Under the pieces are notes generated by a model. It saw nothing but the letters and a program-made list of their open reading frames with translations, had not been told where the DNA came from and did not search any database. The position numbers and the translations under genes are program-made. A DNA stretch of 64,000 bases from contig LVBV01000029.1 of assembly GCA_001604565.1 (NCBI GenBank), forward strand, positions 1-64,000, given 5' to 3'. This DNA is from Puniceicoccales bacterium Verruco_01. GTDB taxonomy: Bacteria; Verrucomicrobiota; Verrucomicrobiia; Opitutales; Oceanipulchritudinaceae. This document shows, in pieces, positions 49,490 through 58,268 of this stretch; position 1 is the stretch's first letter; each line of letters opens with the position of its first letter.

Positions 49490-49945
49490 CTAAGGGTGGG
49501 TTGAAGGGACGATGGGCCCGTCGCGGAAGACTTCCAGCGTCCGGAAGGAGCGTTCCGCACGGCCCCCGGTGACGACGCGGTCGCCGTACCTGAGCCAGGC
49601 GTGGAAAACGAGCCTGCCCGCATCGTCGCGGCCCACGCCAAGGAACAGGGTCGTGGCAACGCCGCGCCGACGGGCCATGCGTCGGGCCGCCAGCGCCTGC
49701 ACAAGGCAGATGTTGGAAAAGCGCAGCACCTTCGAGACGGCGTTCACGGCCCACGAGATCTCCGCGAGAATGGCGGGCGCGGGGTCCGGCGCGGGCACTT
49801 CCGCTCCGGCAAGGGGCTCTCCGAGGAGTTTCCTCACCGGGACGAGGGCAAGCAGGATCTTCGCCCGCAGAAGCCCCCACACCGCCTCGAAGGCGAGGAG
49901 CTTCTTCCGCCACGGAAGTCTCACAAACTTGACGATCCGGCTCAT
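49490..49945 (-). CDS. Lasso B2-type transglutaminase-like leader protease
   Basis: A 151-residue protein with an N-terminal amphipathic or hydrophobic region (WRKKLLAFEAVWGLLRAKIL) and the McjB C-terminal protease fold. The catalytic triad is visible as Cys80 (NICLVQALAARRM), His115 (FHAWLRYGD) and Asp122. It would cut off the leader before ring closure. The ATG at 49945 forms an ATGA overlap with the kinase stop, so it is preferred to the in-frame ATG at 49957. Confidence 0.88.
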   Translation of the reverse strand: MSRIVKFVRLPWRKKLLAFEAVWGLLRAKILLALVPVRKLLGEPLAGAEVPAPDPAPAILAEISWAVNAVSKVLRFSNICLVQALAARRMARRRGVATTLFLGVGRDDAGRLVFHAWLRYGDRVVTGGRAERSFRTLEVFRDGPIVPSTHP

Positions 49946-50868
49946 TCGCTCCCCCATGTGGAAAAATCGTGAATGAGAAAATCCGTCAGGGCGTCCAGTG
50001 CCGCGAAGTCGCGGGGCCGGCGCAGACGGACGACCGAGACCTTGCGCGAAAGGGCCGACACGGCGGCGAAATGCGATCCCGAGAGTCCCAGGCCCGCAAG
50101 ATACTCGAAGCGGTAGGTTGCCTCTGCCAGGGCCCGGAATTTCTCCATCCCCGCCAGAGGCTCCAGCGAGAACGGTGTTTCCGACTCCGGCGAAAGGAGG
50201 TAGATTCTCCCCACGGCAAGCGGCTCCCGGTTGAAATTCGCAAGGCGCGGAACGGCGAATTTCTCTCTTCCCGCCACCACACGCGCGAGCCCGTCGGCGG
50301 CCCCGCCCGCGTTTTCCAGCGTGTCGCGCCAGAGCTTCTGCTGCGGGAAGGCGGAAAGGACAAGCGCCTCGCCCGAGGGGCCGGCAGTCACCACCGAAAG
50401 ATCGTCCTCATGCAGTCCGTAGCCACGGCGCATCAGGGCGTCCGCCGTTGTCGATTTTCCCGCGCCGGAAGGTCCGGAAAAGAGCGCGCAGCGCCTGCCC
50501 ACGCGCAGAGCGCTCGCATGAAGGGGCAGCATCCCCCTCTGGTGCAACAGCGCCCCGAGCGCCGAACAGAGAAGAAAAACCGAAACCTCACTGTCGGTGC
50601 GCCCGGGAACTCGTTCCACGGTGATTGTCTCGCCATTTTCGACCAGATACGCAGCCACATCCCGGATGCGGAAGAGGAAGCGTCCCGGAACAAGCTGGAC
50701 CGCGCGCCCCTCCCCTGTCAGGCCATCCAACGCGGCGGGAACCGGGCCGTTCGAAACCGTCACGTCCGCTGTGGCGCACTCCGGAATCTCCTCGATACCG
50801 TCGAGAGCGAGCTCGGAACGGATGACCATGCCGAAGGCGCGGTAGAAACGGACAGGGAGGGATTTCAT
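49942..50868 (-). CDS. HPr-kinase-like peptide kinase of the RiPP cluster
   Basis: A 308-residue protein with a C-terminal HprK/PEP-carboxykinase-type kinase fold. The P-loop SGPSGAGKST spans 131-140, and Asp155-Asp156 (LHEDDLS) supply metal binding and catalysis. In paeninodin-type lasso clusters such kinases phosphorylate the C-terminal Ser of the precursor, and the candidate precursor here does end in Ser. The ATG at 50868 is chosen because it starts the conserved part; the frame runs 42 codons further into the upstream gene. The N-terminal 115 residues are the usual HprK-like accessory domain. Confidence 0.83.
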   Translation of the reverse strand: MKSLPVRFYRAFGMVIRSELALDGIEEIPECATADVTVSNGPVPAALDGLTGEGRAVQLVPGRFLFRIRDVAAYLVENGETITVERVPGRTDSEVSVFLLCSALGALLHQRGMLPLHASALRVGRRCALFSGPSGAGKSTTADALMRRGYGLHEDDLSVVTAGPSGEALVLSAFPQQKLWRDTLENAGGAADGLARVVAGREKFAVPRLANFNREPLAVGRIYLLSPESETPFSLEPLAGMEKFRALAEATYRFEYLAGLGLSGSHFAAVSALSRKVSVVRLRRPRDFAALDALTDFLIHDFSTWGSE

Positions 50869-50884
50869 GCGGTGGAGAGGAAAA

Positions 50885-52165
50885 TCAGGGAATGGAAACG
50901 GATTTCGGCGTCTTTCGCAAGAAGCCTCCCGCGAGCGTGCGCAAACCCCGGCATAACCACCGCCAGGGACCCGCCGCAAAGTACCGCAGGGCAAGGCGGC
51001 AGAAACGGACCGGATAACCGAGGTACCGCAAACGCCGCGGCAGATAGGTCACGCGCAGATCCTGGTCGCGCTGGCGGAAAATGGACCTCGCGAGGTATCT
51101 TGTCGTGGGGAGAACTCCGTCGATAAAGTGAACCTCGTAAGAAAGACGCGAAAGCCTGCGTCCCGGGTCCGCCTCGGTGAACCAGCCGTCCCCATCGAGA
51201 TGGGAATTGTCCCAGACATCAAAGAGATAACGGCTCACCCGGCGCGGAAGCCCGGCAAGGCGCACGTTCCCGGAAAGATCGGAAATCGCATCTCCCATCG
51301 CCCCTACCGAGGCAAGCTGCCTTGCACAGCCGTATCCGTTGGCGAGTCTCATGGCCGCCTCACGTTTCTCCGGCCCGACGAGGCGTGACAGGACGCAGAC
51401 ATCCGCGAGCCAGAAGAGCCGCTTCCAGTAATGGTTGGAACCGTGGAAGGCGAGGTACGCCAGAAGAAATTCGTCGTCGAAGGTGGGTATCCGGCAGCCG
51501 AAGAGGTCCACCTCCACGCGGTGGCGCTCCAGAATTTCCGGAGAGGCGAGGAACACGGAACTGTCCTCCTGCAGACGCTTATGGATTTCGACAAGCACGC
51601 GGTCGCCGGGATGCACGTATTGCACTTCCTTGTGCCGCGCGAAAAAGCTGGTCAGACTGTCGTCGGCGAGTCTCCGATCCGCCCATTCGTAGCCGAGCCC
51701 TCTCATCAGCTCGTCCGTCCTGCCGATGTCCGGTTCGCGAACGATGAGGTCGATATCGCGCGAAAACCGCGTGTCCAGATTCCCGTAGAGCCTCTGCGCG
51801 AGGATCGGGCCCTTGAAGAAAGTGACATCCTGCCCGCTTTCCAGAAAGGCGTTCTGCATCTGGACCAGACGCCGGGCTGCAACCATATTCTGGAGGCATT
51901 TCGCACGGTATCTCTTCTCGATCTTTTCAGCGAATTCGCAGGGGAATTCCCCGCGATGCTCCCGCACGTGTTTCGCCGCCGGTCCCCAGAAGCGGTGGTT
52001 TTCGACGAGCCGCATCGCCCGGCTCCAGTCGTAACCCTCCGTACGGAGAACATACCCCTCCGGCAGCGGCCTGCCGACCAGTTGTGCGAAAAGGACGCGG
52101 ACGAATTCGAATTCCGGAAAAGGAGCCCGCCATTCAAAACAATCGTGACTGCACTTCTGAATCAT
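50885..52165 (-). CDS. Nucleotidyltransferase-family protein of the RiPP cluster
   Basis: A 426-residue protein of the uncharacterised nucleotidyltransferase group (NTP_transf_5 type). The segment VTFFKGPILAQRLYGNLDTR is followed by the metal-binding motif SRDIDLIV (Asp137, Asp139). Further blocks are VEIHKRLQED and LAYLAFHGSNHYWKRLFWLA. Members occur as tailoring genes in kinase-containing lasso clusters, where a nucleotidyl transfer to the peptide is suspected. It is the first gene of the minus-strand operon, with the kinase 16 bases downstream. The exporter gene diverges from it. Confidence 0.8.
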   Translation of the reverse strand: MIQKCSHDCFEWRAPFPEFEFVRVLFAQLVGRPLPEGYVLRTEGYDWSRAMRLVENHRFWGPAAKHVREHRGEFPCEFAEKIEKRYRAKCLQNMVAARRLVQMQNAFLESGQDVTFFKGPILAQRLYGNLDTRFSRDIDLIVREPDIGRTDELMRGLGYEWADRRLADDSLTSFFARHKEVQYVHPGDRVLVEIHKRLQEDSSVFLASPEILERHRVEVDLFGCRIPTFDDEFLLAYLAFHGSNHYWKRLFWLADVCVLSRLVGPEKREAAMRLANGYGCARQLASVGAMGDAISDLSGNVRLAGLPRRVSRYLFDVWDNSHLDGDGWFTEADPGRRLSRLSYEVHFIDGVLPTTRYLARSIFRQRDQDLRVTYLPRRLRYLGYPVRFCRLALRYFAAGPWRWLCRGLRTLAGGFLRKTPKSVSIP

Positions 52166-52258
52166 CCGCTGAATGCCAAGTGGCCGCCTTTGAAAGAGAA
52201 AATATTGCTAGTCTATCGTAAGCCTAGGCAATAGATAAATTCCTGCGCTCGAAAGATT

Positions 52259-54004
52259 ATGCCGGTTCCGCAACATATCAGTCAACTGGCCGCCTTCTCC
52301 GGCTTCTACCTGCGCCATGCGGGGCGGCGCTTTTATGTTCTGACCCTGCTAGAGCTGGCGAACAACTCGCTTCAGGGGCTGGGGCTCGTTTTCATCCTGC
52401 CGCTTTTGACGCTCGCGGGGTATCTGGAGGGCGGCTCCTTCGGCGGGGTTGCGGCTTGGATCCTGCGGGGGCTTTCCCGGGTGTGTCCGCACGTGACCCT
52501 GTGGGGGATCCTCGCCTTTTTCGTGATTCTCAACGCGGCGGTGGCGCTCTCCACCTACTTTCAGACCCTCGGGACGACGGCGCTCCAGCAGAGCTTCCTG
52601 CAAAGGGTGCGCTCGGACCTGTACGCGCGCATCCTGCGGACGGAATGGAAGTTCCTTTCCTCGCAGCGTCAGGGAGCGATGGCCTACAACGCCACGACAG
52701 ACATCCAGCAGGTGTACCTCGCGGGAGTGCAACTCTTGAATGTCGCGCGCGAGGGGCTTTCCGTGGCCGTGGGCGTGGCGGTGTGCGCACTGCTTTCGCC
52801 AAGGCTCACGATCCTTGCCTCGGTGACGGGGCTGCTCTTTGTCGGTGTGCAGCTTGCCTTCACGCGGCGCACCTACCGGAACGCGGCGGAAAACCGCGAG
52901 GCATACCGCATCCTGTTCGGTGCGATCGTGGAGGGCCTCGCCTCGCTCAAGCTCATCAAGGGCCATGCGGTGGAGGAGAGGGCCGCCGCCGCCTTTGACC
53001 GCACCTCGGGCGAATACTCCGCCCGGATCGTGGAGCGGCAAAAGCTCGTCAGCCTGCAAAACCTTTTCCAGACGCTTCTCCTCACCTTCCTCATCGCAGC
53101 GTACACGTTTTTCGCCTTCCGCTACCTCGATGTCGGCGGGGCGCTCTTCGCGCTCTTTGTGGTGGTGCTTTTGCGGATCACGACTTCCGTGAAACTCCTT
53201 CTCTCGCAGGGGGACATCCTCCTCAAGACCCTTCCCTCCTTCTACGCCTACCGCGCGCAGCTTGCGGAGCTGGAGGCGCAGGCGGAATACACGTGCGGGG
53301 CCGCCGCGCCGCAGAAGGTGCCGCTGCGGGAGGCCCTCGCCTTCTCGGGGGTCAGTTTCTCCTATTCGGGCCGGGCGGAGGGCGCCGCCGTGCACGATGT
53401 GAGCTTTTCCGTCCGCGCGCACAAAACCACGGCGCTCACCGGGACCTCCGGCGCGGGCAAGACCACGGTCGTGGACTTGGCCCTCGGCCTGCTGGTCCCG
53501 GATTCCGGGACCGTGACGCTGGACGGGGTGCCACTTGAGGGGGACCTGCGCCGCCGCTGGAGGGCGAGCCTCGCCTACGTGCCGCAGGACCCCTTCCTGT
53601 ACCACGATTCCATCCGCCGAAACCTCCTCGAATTCGCCCCGGGCGCCACGGAGGAGGCGATGTGGGAGGCCCTTGCCGCCGCGCAGGCCGAAGGGTTCGT
53701 CCGCCGCCTGCCGCAGGGCCTGGATACGGTGGTGGGCGACCGCGGCAACAACCTCTCCGGCGGCGAGCGCCAAAGAATCGCCCTCGCCCGTGCCTTGCTC
53801 TTAAAGACCGAGGTCCTCATCCTCGACGAAGCGACCAGCGCCCTCGACGCCGAAACCGAGCGCGCGATCCAGTCCGCCCTCGAATCCCTTCAAGGGAAAA
53901 TGACGATCCTCGTCATCGCCCACCGCCCAAGCACGATCGAAAAGGCCGACGTGACGATCCGGATGGAGGAGGGACAAGTGGCGGAAGTGACGGAGCGGAG
54001 ATAA
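52259..54004 (+). CDS. ABC transporter, fused membrane and ATPase domains (RiPP exporter)
   Basis: A 581-residue exporter with six predicted membrane helices (about 15-300) and a C-terminal ATPase. Walker A is GTSGAGKTT near residue 395, the signature is LSGGERQR near 498, and Walker B is VLILDEATSALD near 520, with the H-loop in VIAHRP. The fused layout matches the D protein that exports lasso peptides and gives self-immunity. It is divergent from the nucleotidyltransferase gene, sharing a 93-base AT-rich gap in which no promoter could be fixed with confidence. A lipid or drug exporter is the alternative if the cluster is not a RiPP system. Confidence 0.85.
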   Translation: MPVPQHISQLAAFSGFYLRHAGRRFYVLTLLELANNSLQGLGLVFILPLLTLAGYLEGGSFGGVAAWILRGLSRVCPHVTLWGILAFFVILNAAVALSTYFQTLGTTALQQSFLQRVRSDLYARILRTEWKFLSSQRQGAMAYNATTDIQQVYLAGVQLLNVAREGLSVAVGVAVCALLSPRLTILASVTGLLFVGVQLAFTRRTYRNAAENREAYRILFGAIVEGLASLKLIKGHAVEERAAAAFDRTSGEYSARIVERQKLVSLQNLFQTLLLTFLIAAYTFFAFRYLDVGGALFALFVVVLLRITTSVKLLLSQGDILLKTLPSFYAYRAQLAELEAQAEYTCGAAAPQKVPLREALAFSGVSFSYSGRAEGAAVHDVSFSVRAHKTTALTGTSGAGKTTVVDLALGLLVPDSGTVTLDGVPLEGDLRRRWRASLAYVPQDPFLYHDSIRRNLLEFAPGATEEAMWEALAAAQAEGFVRRLPQGLDTVVGDRGNNLSGGERQRIALARALLLKTEVLILDEATSALDAETERAIQSALESLQGKMTILVIAHRPSTIEKADVTIRMEEGQVAEVTERR

Positions 54005-54023
54005 AACCGTCCGACCACGAGCC

Positions 54024-54407
54024 TCACGCCTTTTCGATCGCCGTCCGGAGGCGTTCGGTGAGCGCCTGTTTTCCCACCGACCCGTCCGCCACCGCAAGAA
54101 CCAGATCGGCCAATTCGTCGGCGGAAAGGGTCAAATCACACCCGTTGGCCCGCAAAAAAACATACGCTGCCATCGCCGCGACGCGCTTGTTGCCGTCGAG
54201 GAACGGATGGTTCTGGGAGATGTGGAAAAGATAGGCCGCCGCCGCGCTCGGTGCGTCGGGATGCAGTAGTTCGCCCGCATACGTCGCCTCCGGCATGGCG
54301 AGCGCGGCGTCCAGCATTCCCGTGTCGCGAATCCCGGACGTTCCGCCGTGCGCCGCGAGCACCGCCTCGTGAATCGCAAGAACCTGATCGCGAGTGAGGT
54401 AGCGCAT
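54024..54407 (-). CDS. Doc-type toxin (Fic/Doc fold)
   Basis: A 127-residue Doc-like protein. The catalytic motif HPFLDGNKR (His67 to Arg75) is intact. The N-terminal block YLTRDQVLAIHEAV and the segment GTSGIRDTGMLDAAL are typical of Doc toxins, which phosphorylate EF-Tu and stop translation. It follows its antitoxin gene by three bases on the same strand. It ends 19 bases from the convergent exporter gene, so it flanks the RiPP cluster. Confidence 0.92.
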   Translation of the reverse strand: MRYLTRDQVLAIHEAVLAAHGGTSGIRDTGMLDAALAMPEATYAGELLHPDAPSAAAAYLFHISQNHPFLDGNKRVAAMAAYVFLRANGCDLTLSADELADLVLAVADGSVGKQALTERLRTAIEKA

Positions 54408-54410
54408 GAC

Positions 54411-54635
54411 CTAGGCGAGGCGCTTCAGGGTCTTTTCGTAGCGGGTCATGCCCTCGCCGAGGGCACTGCGGAAGGTCTCCTCGTCAATCCGGTCGTCCAC
54501 CGGCGTCAGCACAAGGTTCCGCCCGTCCAGATGCAGCGACAACCGGCTCCCCTCCCGAATCCCCATCTGCTCCATCAAAGCGCGATCCAAAGTCACGCTG
54601 TGCGAGTTGCCGATCTTTTTGAGCGTTTTTATCAT
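54411..54635 (-). CDS. AbrB/MazE-type antitoxin of the Doc pair
   Basis: A 74-residue protein with an N-terminal swapped-hairpin DNA-binding domain (LKKIGNSHSVTLDRALMEQM, then GIREGSRLSLHLDGRNLVLT). A short C-terminal tail (EETFRSALGEGMTRYEKTLK) would wrap and block the toxin. It starts just after the operator palindrome at 54640. The pairing of an AbrB-type antitoxin with Doc, instead of Phd, is a known variant. Confidence 0.88.
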   Translation of the reverse strand: MIKTLKKIGNSHSVTLDRALMEQMGIREGSRLSLHLDGRNLVLTPVDDRIDEETFRSALGEGMTRYEKTLKRLA

Positions 54636-54639
54636 GGTA

Positions 54640-54652
54640 TATACATTGTATA
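54640..54652 (-). promoter_or_regulatory. Operator/-10 palindrome of the toxin-antitoxin operon
   Basis: TATACA-T-TGTATA is a perfect 13-base palindrome five bases upstream of the antitoxin ATG. On the minus strand it contains a -10-like TATACA. AbrB-type antitoxins commonly repress their own promoter at such a site. Confidence 0.6.
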
Positions 54653-54693
54653 AACCGATTCACTCTGCAAGAAGAATGTAGAGAACCCGTGAT

Positions 54694-54723
54694 TTGACAC
54701 CCCCTCCGGTCATTCCGCATACT
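54694..54723 (+). promoter_or_regulatory. Predicted promoter of cysS
   Basis: TTGACA (54694-54699) and CATACT (54718-54723) are 18 bases apart. The start would be near 54730, leaving a 5' leader of only about seven bases before the ATG at 54737. Confidence 0.55.
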
Positions 54724-54736
54724 TTCCCTTTCCACC

Positions 54737-56188
54737 ATGCGCCTTTACGACACTTTGACCCGGTCGGTTCTTCCTCTGTTTGCCTCGGACGGCAAACGCC
54801 TGCGCTTTTATGCCTGCGGGCCCACGGTTTACGGACCGGCGCACATCGGGAACTTCCGCACCTTCTCGCTCGTGGACGTGCTGCGCCGGACTAGCGAAGT
54901 GGCGGGCCTGAATCCCTTCTACGTCCGCAACATCACAGACGTGGATGACAAGACGATCAAGGGCTCGGCCAAGGACGGCGTGCCGCTCACCGCATTCACG
55001 GAAAAGTGGACGAAGAAGTTCCACGAGGATTGCGCGCGCCTGAACCTGATCGCCCCGGACGTGGAGCCGCGTGCGACGACCCACATTGCCGAGCAGGTGG
55101 CGATTGTCGAAAAGCTCCTCGCGAAGGGCTACGCGTATGTGGGCGGCGACGGCTCGGTGTATTACAAGGTCGCGGCCTTCAAGGACTACGGGAAGCTGTC
55201 GCACTTCCACCCCGAGGAACTGGTCACGCAGGAGACAAACAGCGCGGGCAAGGCGAACGCGGCGGACGAATACGACCGGGACCACGTGGCGGACTTCGCC
55301 CTGTGGAAGGCGGCCAAGGACGAGGACGGCCAGGTGCGCTGGGAAGGCCCGAAGGACCCCGCGAGCGGCACGCCGATTATTGGCCGCCCCGGCTGGCACC
55401 TGGAGTGCAGCGCCATGAGCGCGAAATATCTCGGCGAATCCTTTGACCTGCACGCGGGCGGCGAGGACCTCTGCTTCCCCCATCACGAGAACGAGATCGC
55501 GCAGAGCGAGGCCGCGAACGGCGTCCCCTTCGCGCGGCACTGGATGCACTGCGTCCACCTGCTCGCCGAGGGAAAGAAGATGAGCAAGAGCCTCGGCAAT
55601 TTCTACACTCTCGCCGACCTCTTGGAAAAGGGCTTCGACGCCCGGGCCGTCAAGTACCTCCTCGTCTCCGTCCACTACCGCGCGCAGTTAAACTTCACCC
55701 TCGATAGCGTGAAGGGGGCGGAAAGCGCGATGCGGCGCCTCGACAAGGCGGTGAACGCCCTTTGCGCAAAGGCCGGCGTGGACCGCGCCGCCTTCGAGGG
55801 CGACGCCCTGCCCCGCGCCTCGGCGGAAGAAGTCGCCAAGACCTCCTTCGCGCCCGCCCTCGACTCTCTTTTCGATGACCTCAACACCGCCGCCGCCCTC
55901 GGGGCGATGTGGGAGGCGCTGAAAAACGAAAAGTCCGCCGCCGACGCGAAGGCGGAGCTCGCCGCCCTCAAGACGATCCTCTACGCCCTCGGCATCCAGC
56001 CGATCCCGGCAAAGGACGAGGCGCCCGCTTCCGACATCCCGGAGGAAGTAAAAGCCCTCGCCGAGGCCCGCTGGGAGGCCAAGAAAGCGAAGGACTGGGC
56101 AAAAGCCGACACCCTGCGCAAGGAGCTGACCGCCAAGGGCTGGACGATCCTCGACCGCAAGGACGGCTTCGACCTCAAGAAAAACTAA
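54737..56188 (+). CDS. cysS: Cysteinyl-tRNA synthetase
   Basis: Class I aminoacyl-tRNA synthetase, 483 residues, loading cysteine on tRNA-Cys. The HIGH-type motif is HIGN at 36-39 ([11 protein letters not shown]). The KMSKS loop is near residues 280-284 ([11 protein letters not shown]). Zinc ligands are visible: Cys27 (YACGPTVYG), the Cys in [10 protein letters not shown], and the HHENE block. The NITDVDDK segment is also diagnostic. The gene appears single, with its own promoter next to the toxin-antitoxin operon. Confidence 0.98.
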   Translation: MRLYDTLTRSVLPLFASDGKRLRFYACGPTVYGPAHIGNFRTFSLVDVLRRTSEVAGLNPFYVRNITDVDDKTIKGSAKDGVPLTAFTEKWTKKFHEDCARLNLIAPDVEPRATTHIAEQVAIVEKLLAKGYAYVGGDGSVYYKVAAFKDYGKLSHFHPEELVTQETNSAGKANAADEYDRDHVADFALWKAAKDEDGQVRWEGPKDPASGTPIIGRPGWHLECSAMSAKYLGESFDLHAGGEDLCFPHHENEIAQSEAANGVPFARHWMHCVHLLAEGKKMSKSLGNFYTLADLLEKGFDARAVKYLLVSVHYRAQLNFTLDSVKGAESAMRRLDKAVNALCAKAGVDRAAFEGDALPRASAEEVAKTSFAPALDSLFDDLNTAAALGAMWEALKNEKSAADAKAELAALKTILYALGIQPIPAKDEAPASDIPEEVKALAEARWEAKKAKDWAKADTLRKELTAKGWTILDRKDGFDLKKN

Positions 56189-56227
56189 ACGGCGCTTCCG
56201 CAGGGTCAGCCCGAAACACCGCGCGCC

Positions 56228-58159
56228 CTACTCTCCCGCCTTCGCGGAAATCTCGAAGGGAGAGGCGGGCAGGCCGCTCGTGTTGGTGAGGTTGGACCCC
56301 GCCGGATTGTTCGCCCATGCGTAGCGGACGGAAACCGGCTGCGGCACGGCGGGGCTCCAGACGACGACCGTGTCGCCAACGATCACCGCATGCGCCTCGT
56401 GGTACACCCCGTCCGCACCTGCGATCGTGAATTGCCGCAGCTCCCCGCCGCCGATCGCAACGAGGCCGCCCGCGATTTCCGTGAAGGAAAGGACGGCCTT
56501 CGCCCCCTCCACCCTCATGCCGGAAACGAGCGGACCGGAAGAGGCCAGCTTCGATTCCCCATAGGCAAGGCGCCGGGCCGCAAGCGCCATGCGGTGGCCC
56601 ACGTCCGCCTTGTTCTCCGGATGGATATCGTTCCAGTCGCCTAGATCGATGCCGACGACAAGGGCCACGCCGGGAATGGAAAGAGAGCGGCGCTGCACGT
56701 CGCGGAATTTCGCCCAGCCTCCGTCCGCGACGCCGGTCGTCGGCTCCATGAAATTGGGAAGCTGCATCATGACGACGGGTGTCTCTGCCCCGAACTGGCC
56801 GCGGTACTGGGCAACGAGGGCCTTGAAATATGCCCCGTAGCGGTCGCCGTCGCCGGAGTTGGACTCGCCCTGATACCAGAGGACTCCCGCGATCGGAAAG
56901 CCGCCGAGCGGGGCGACCATCGCGTTGAAAAGGCCCGTCGGCTTCCACTGGATGAAGGTCTGGCCGGGACGATTCCCCATCGTGACACCCGCATGGAACT
57001 TCCAGCAGCCCGCGAGCGGGATTGTCCCAGCCTCCGACACGATCTCGTAGGGCTTCTCCGCAACGATCTCGCCATTGCCGGAATCGACAAGGACGCGCAC
57101 GGCCACCGTGTTCGCGCCCTCGTGCAGGAGCCCCGCGGGAATCTCGTAACGGCGCTGAGGATACTGGAAGGGAACGCCGCCCACCCTGACGCCGTTCACA
57201 AAGGCCACGTCCGCATCGACGATGCGCCCGAGGTTGAGCCGCGCCGGTTTCCCCGCCATCGGAACCGGAACGGTGAAAGTCCTTCGCAGCCACACGCTGC
57301 CACTTCCCGCAAAGCCGACGTCCGCAAACCGCACCGGCACCGGGACAAGCGCCCAGTCGGAATCGTCAAAGTTTTCCGCCGACCACGGGGCCGCCGGATC
57401 GAGGCCGGGATCCGCCGAGTCGAGGGCCTCGTCCCAGCTTCTTTGCGCGGCGCCCTCGGTATCCGTCGTCGCCTTCACGAGGTCCGCATCCTTCCAGCGC
57501 AGGCCCTCGGCAAGGTCCGCCGGGAAGGTTTCCAGCGCCTTCTCGCCAAGGAAGGACTGGATAGTGCATCCGCCCAAGGTTGCATCCACGACACCCACCG
57601 GCACGCCCAGCTTCTCCCGCAGCTCCCGCGCAAAGAAATAGGCCACCCCCGAAAAGCCGAGGACACTCTTCGGGTTCGCGCTCGACCATGTCGCCGCGCC
57701 GAGGTCGTCTCGCGGTCCGTCGAAGTTCCACGCGGGAACAATTTTGAATGTGCGTAACTGTGAATCGGTGCAACCGGCGACGATGTCCGCGTAGCGGTCC
57801 TTGAGAACGTACATGGGGAGCTCCATGTTGCTCTGCCCAGAGGCGAGCCACACCTCGCCGACGAGGACGTCCCGCACGACCACCGTATTGTTGCCCTTCA
57901 CGGTGAGGACCCACGGCCCGCCCGCCTCCAGCGCCGGGAGCGTCACCTTCCAGCGCCCGTCGGCGCCGGCAACCGTCTGCGCGCTCTTTCCGGCGAGGTC
58001 CACCGCCACCTTCTCGCCCGCGTCCGCCCTGCCCCACACCGGGATCTCTCGACCGCGCTGGAGGACCGCGCCGTCCGAAAACACGGCGGGCAGCTTCACA
58101 TCGGCAAAAAGGGAAAGTGGAACAAAGAAGAGGGCCAGAGAAAGGTGCAGTCGCTTCAT
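56228..58159 (-). CDS. Secreted sialate O-acetylesterase
   Basis: A 643-residue SGNH-type esterase with a signal peptide (about 1-19). The nucleophile is Ser110 in LASGQSNMELP. YQGESN is the second block, and Asp511/His513 (NDIHPENK) complete the triad. A beta-sandwich insert of about 150 residues with a jelly-roll look (SVWLRRTFTVPVPMAGKPAR) is usual in this family. It removes O-acetyl groups from sialic acids, making mucin sialic acid accessible, which points to a gut or mucosal habitat. It is monocistronic and convergent with cysS. Confidence 0.9.
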   Translation of the reverse strand: MKRLHLSLALFFVPLSLFADVKLPAVFSDGAVLQRGREIPVWGRADAGEKVAVDLAGKSAQTVAGADGRWKVTLPALEAGGPWVLTVKGNNTVVVRDVLVGEVWLASGQSNMELPMYVLKDRYADIVAGCTDSQLRTFKIVPAWNFDGPRDDLGAATWSSANPKSVLGFSGVAYFFARELREKLGVPVGVVDATLGGCTIQSFLGEKALETFPADLAEGLRWKDADLVKATTDTEGAAQRSWDEALDSADPGLDPAAPWSAENFDDSDWALVPVPVRFADVGFAGSGSVWLRRTFTVPVPMAGKPARLNLGRIVDADVAFVNGVRVGGVPFQYPQRRYEIPAGLLHEGANTVAVRVLVDSGNGEIVAEKPYEIVSEAGTIPLAGCWKFHAGVTMGNRPGQTFIQWKPTGLFNAMVAPLGGFPIAGVLWYQGESNSGDGDRYGAYFKALVAQYRGQFGAETPVVMMQLPNFMEPTTGVADGGWAKFRDVQRRSLSIPGVALVVGIDLGDWNDIHPENKADVGHRMALAARRLAYGESKLASSGPLVSGMRVEGAKAVLSFTEIAGGLVAIGGGELRQFTIAGADGVYHEAHAVIVGDTVVVWSPAVPQPVSVRYAWANNPAGSNLTNTSGLPASPFEISAKAGE

Positions 58160-58231
58160 GCCTCCATCATGGGGCAGGCACCACCTCCCGGCAACGTGGC
58201 GAAGGTGCTAATAATTGAAGGCGCCGCCGCC

Positions 58232-58260
58232 TTGACGGACGCGCAAGGGACGGACAACAT
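58232..58260 (+). promoter_or_regulatory. Predicted promoter of ruvB
   Basis: TTGACG (58232-58237) and CAACAT (58255-58260) are 17 bases apart. The GTG start at 58269 lies eight bases beyond the -10 box. Confidence 0.4.
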
Positions 58261-58268
58261 GCACATTT

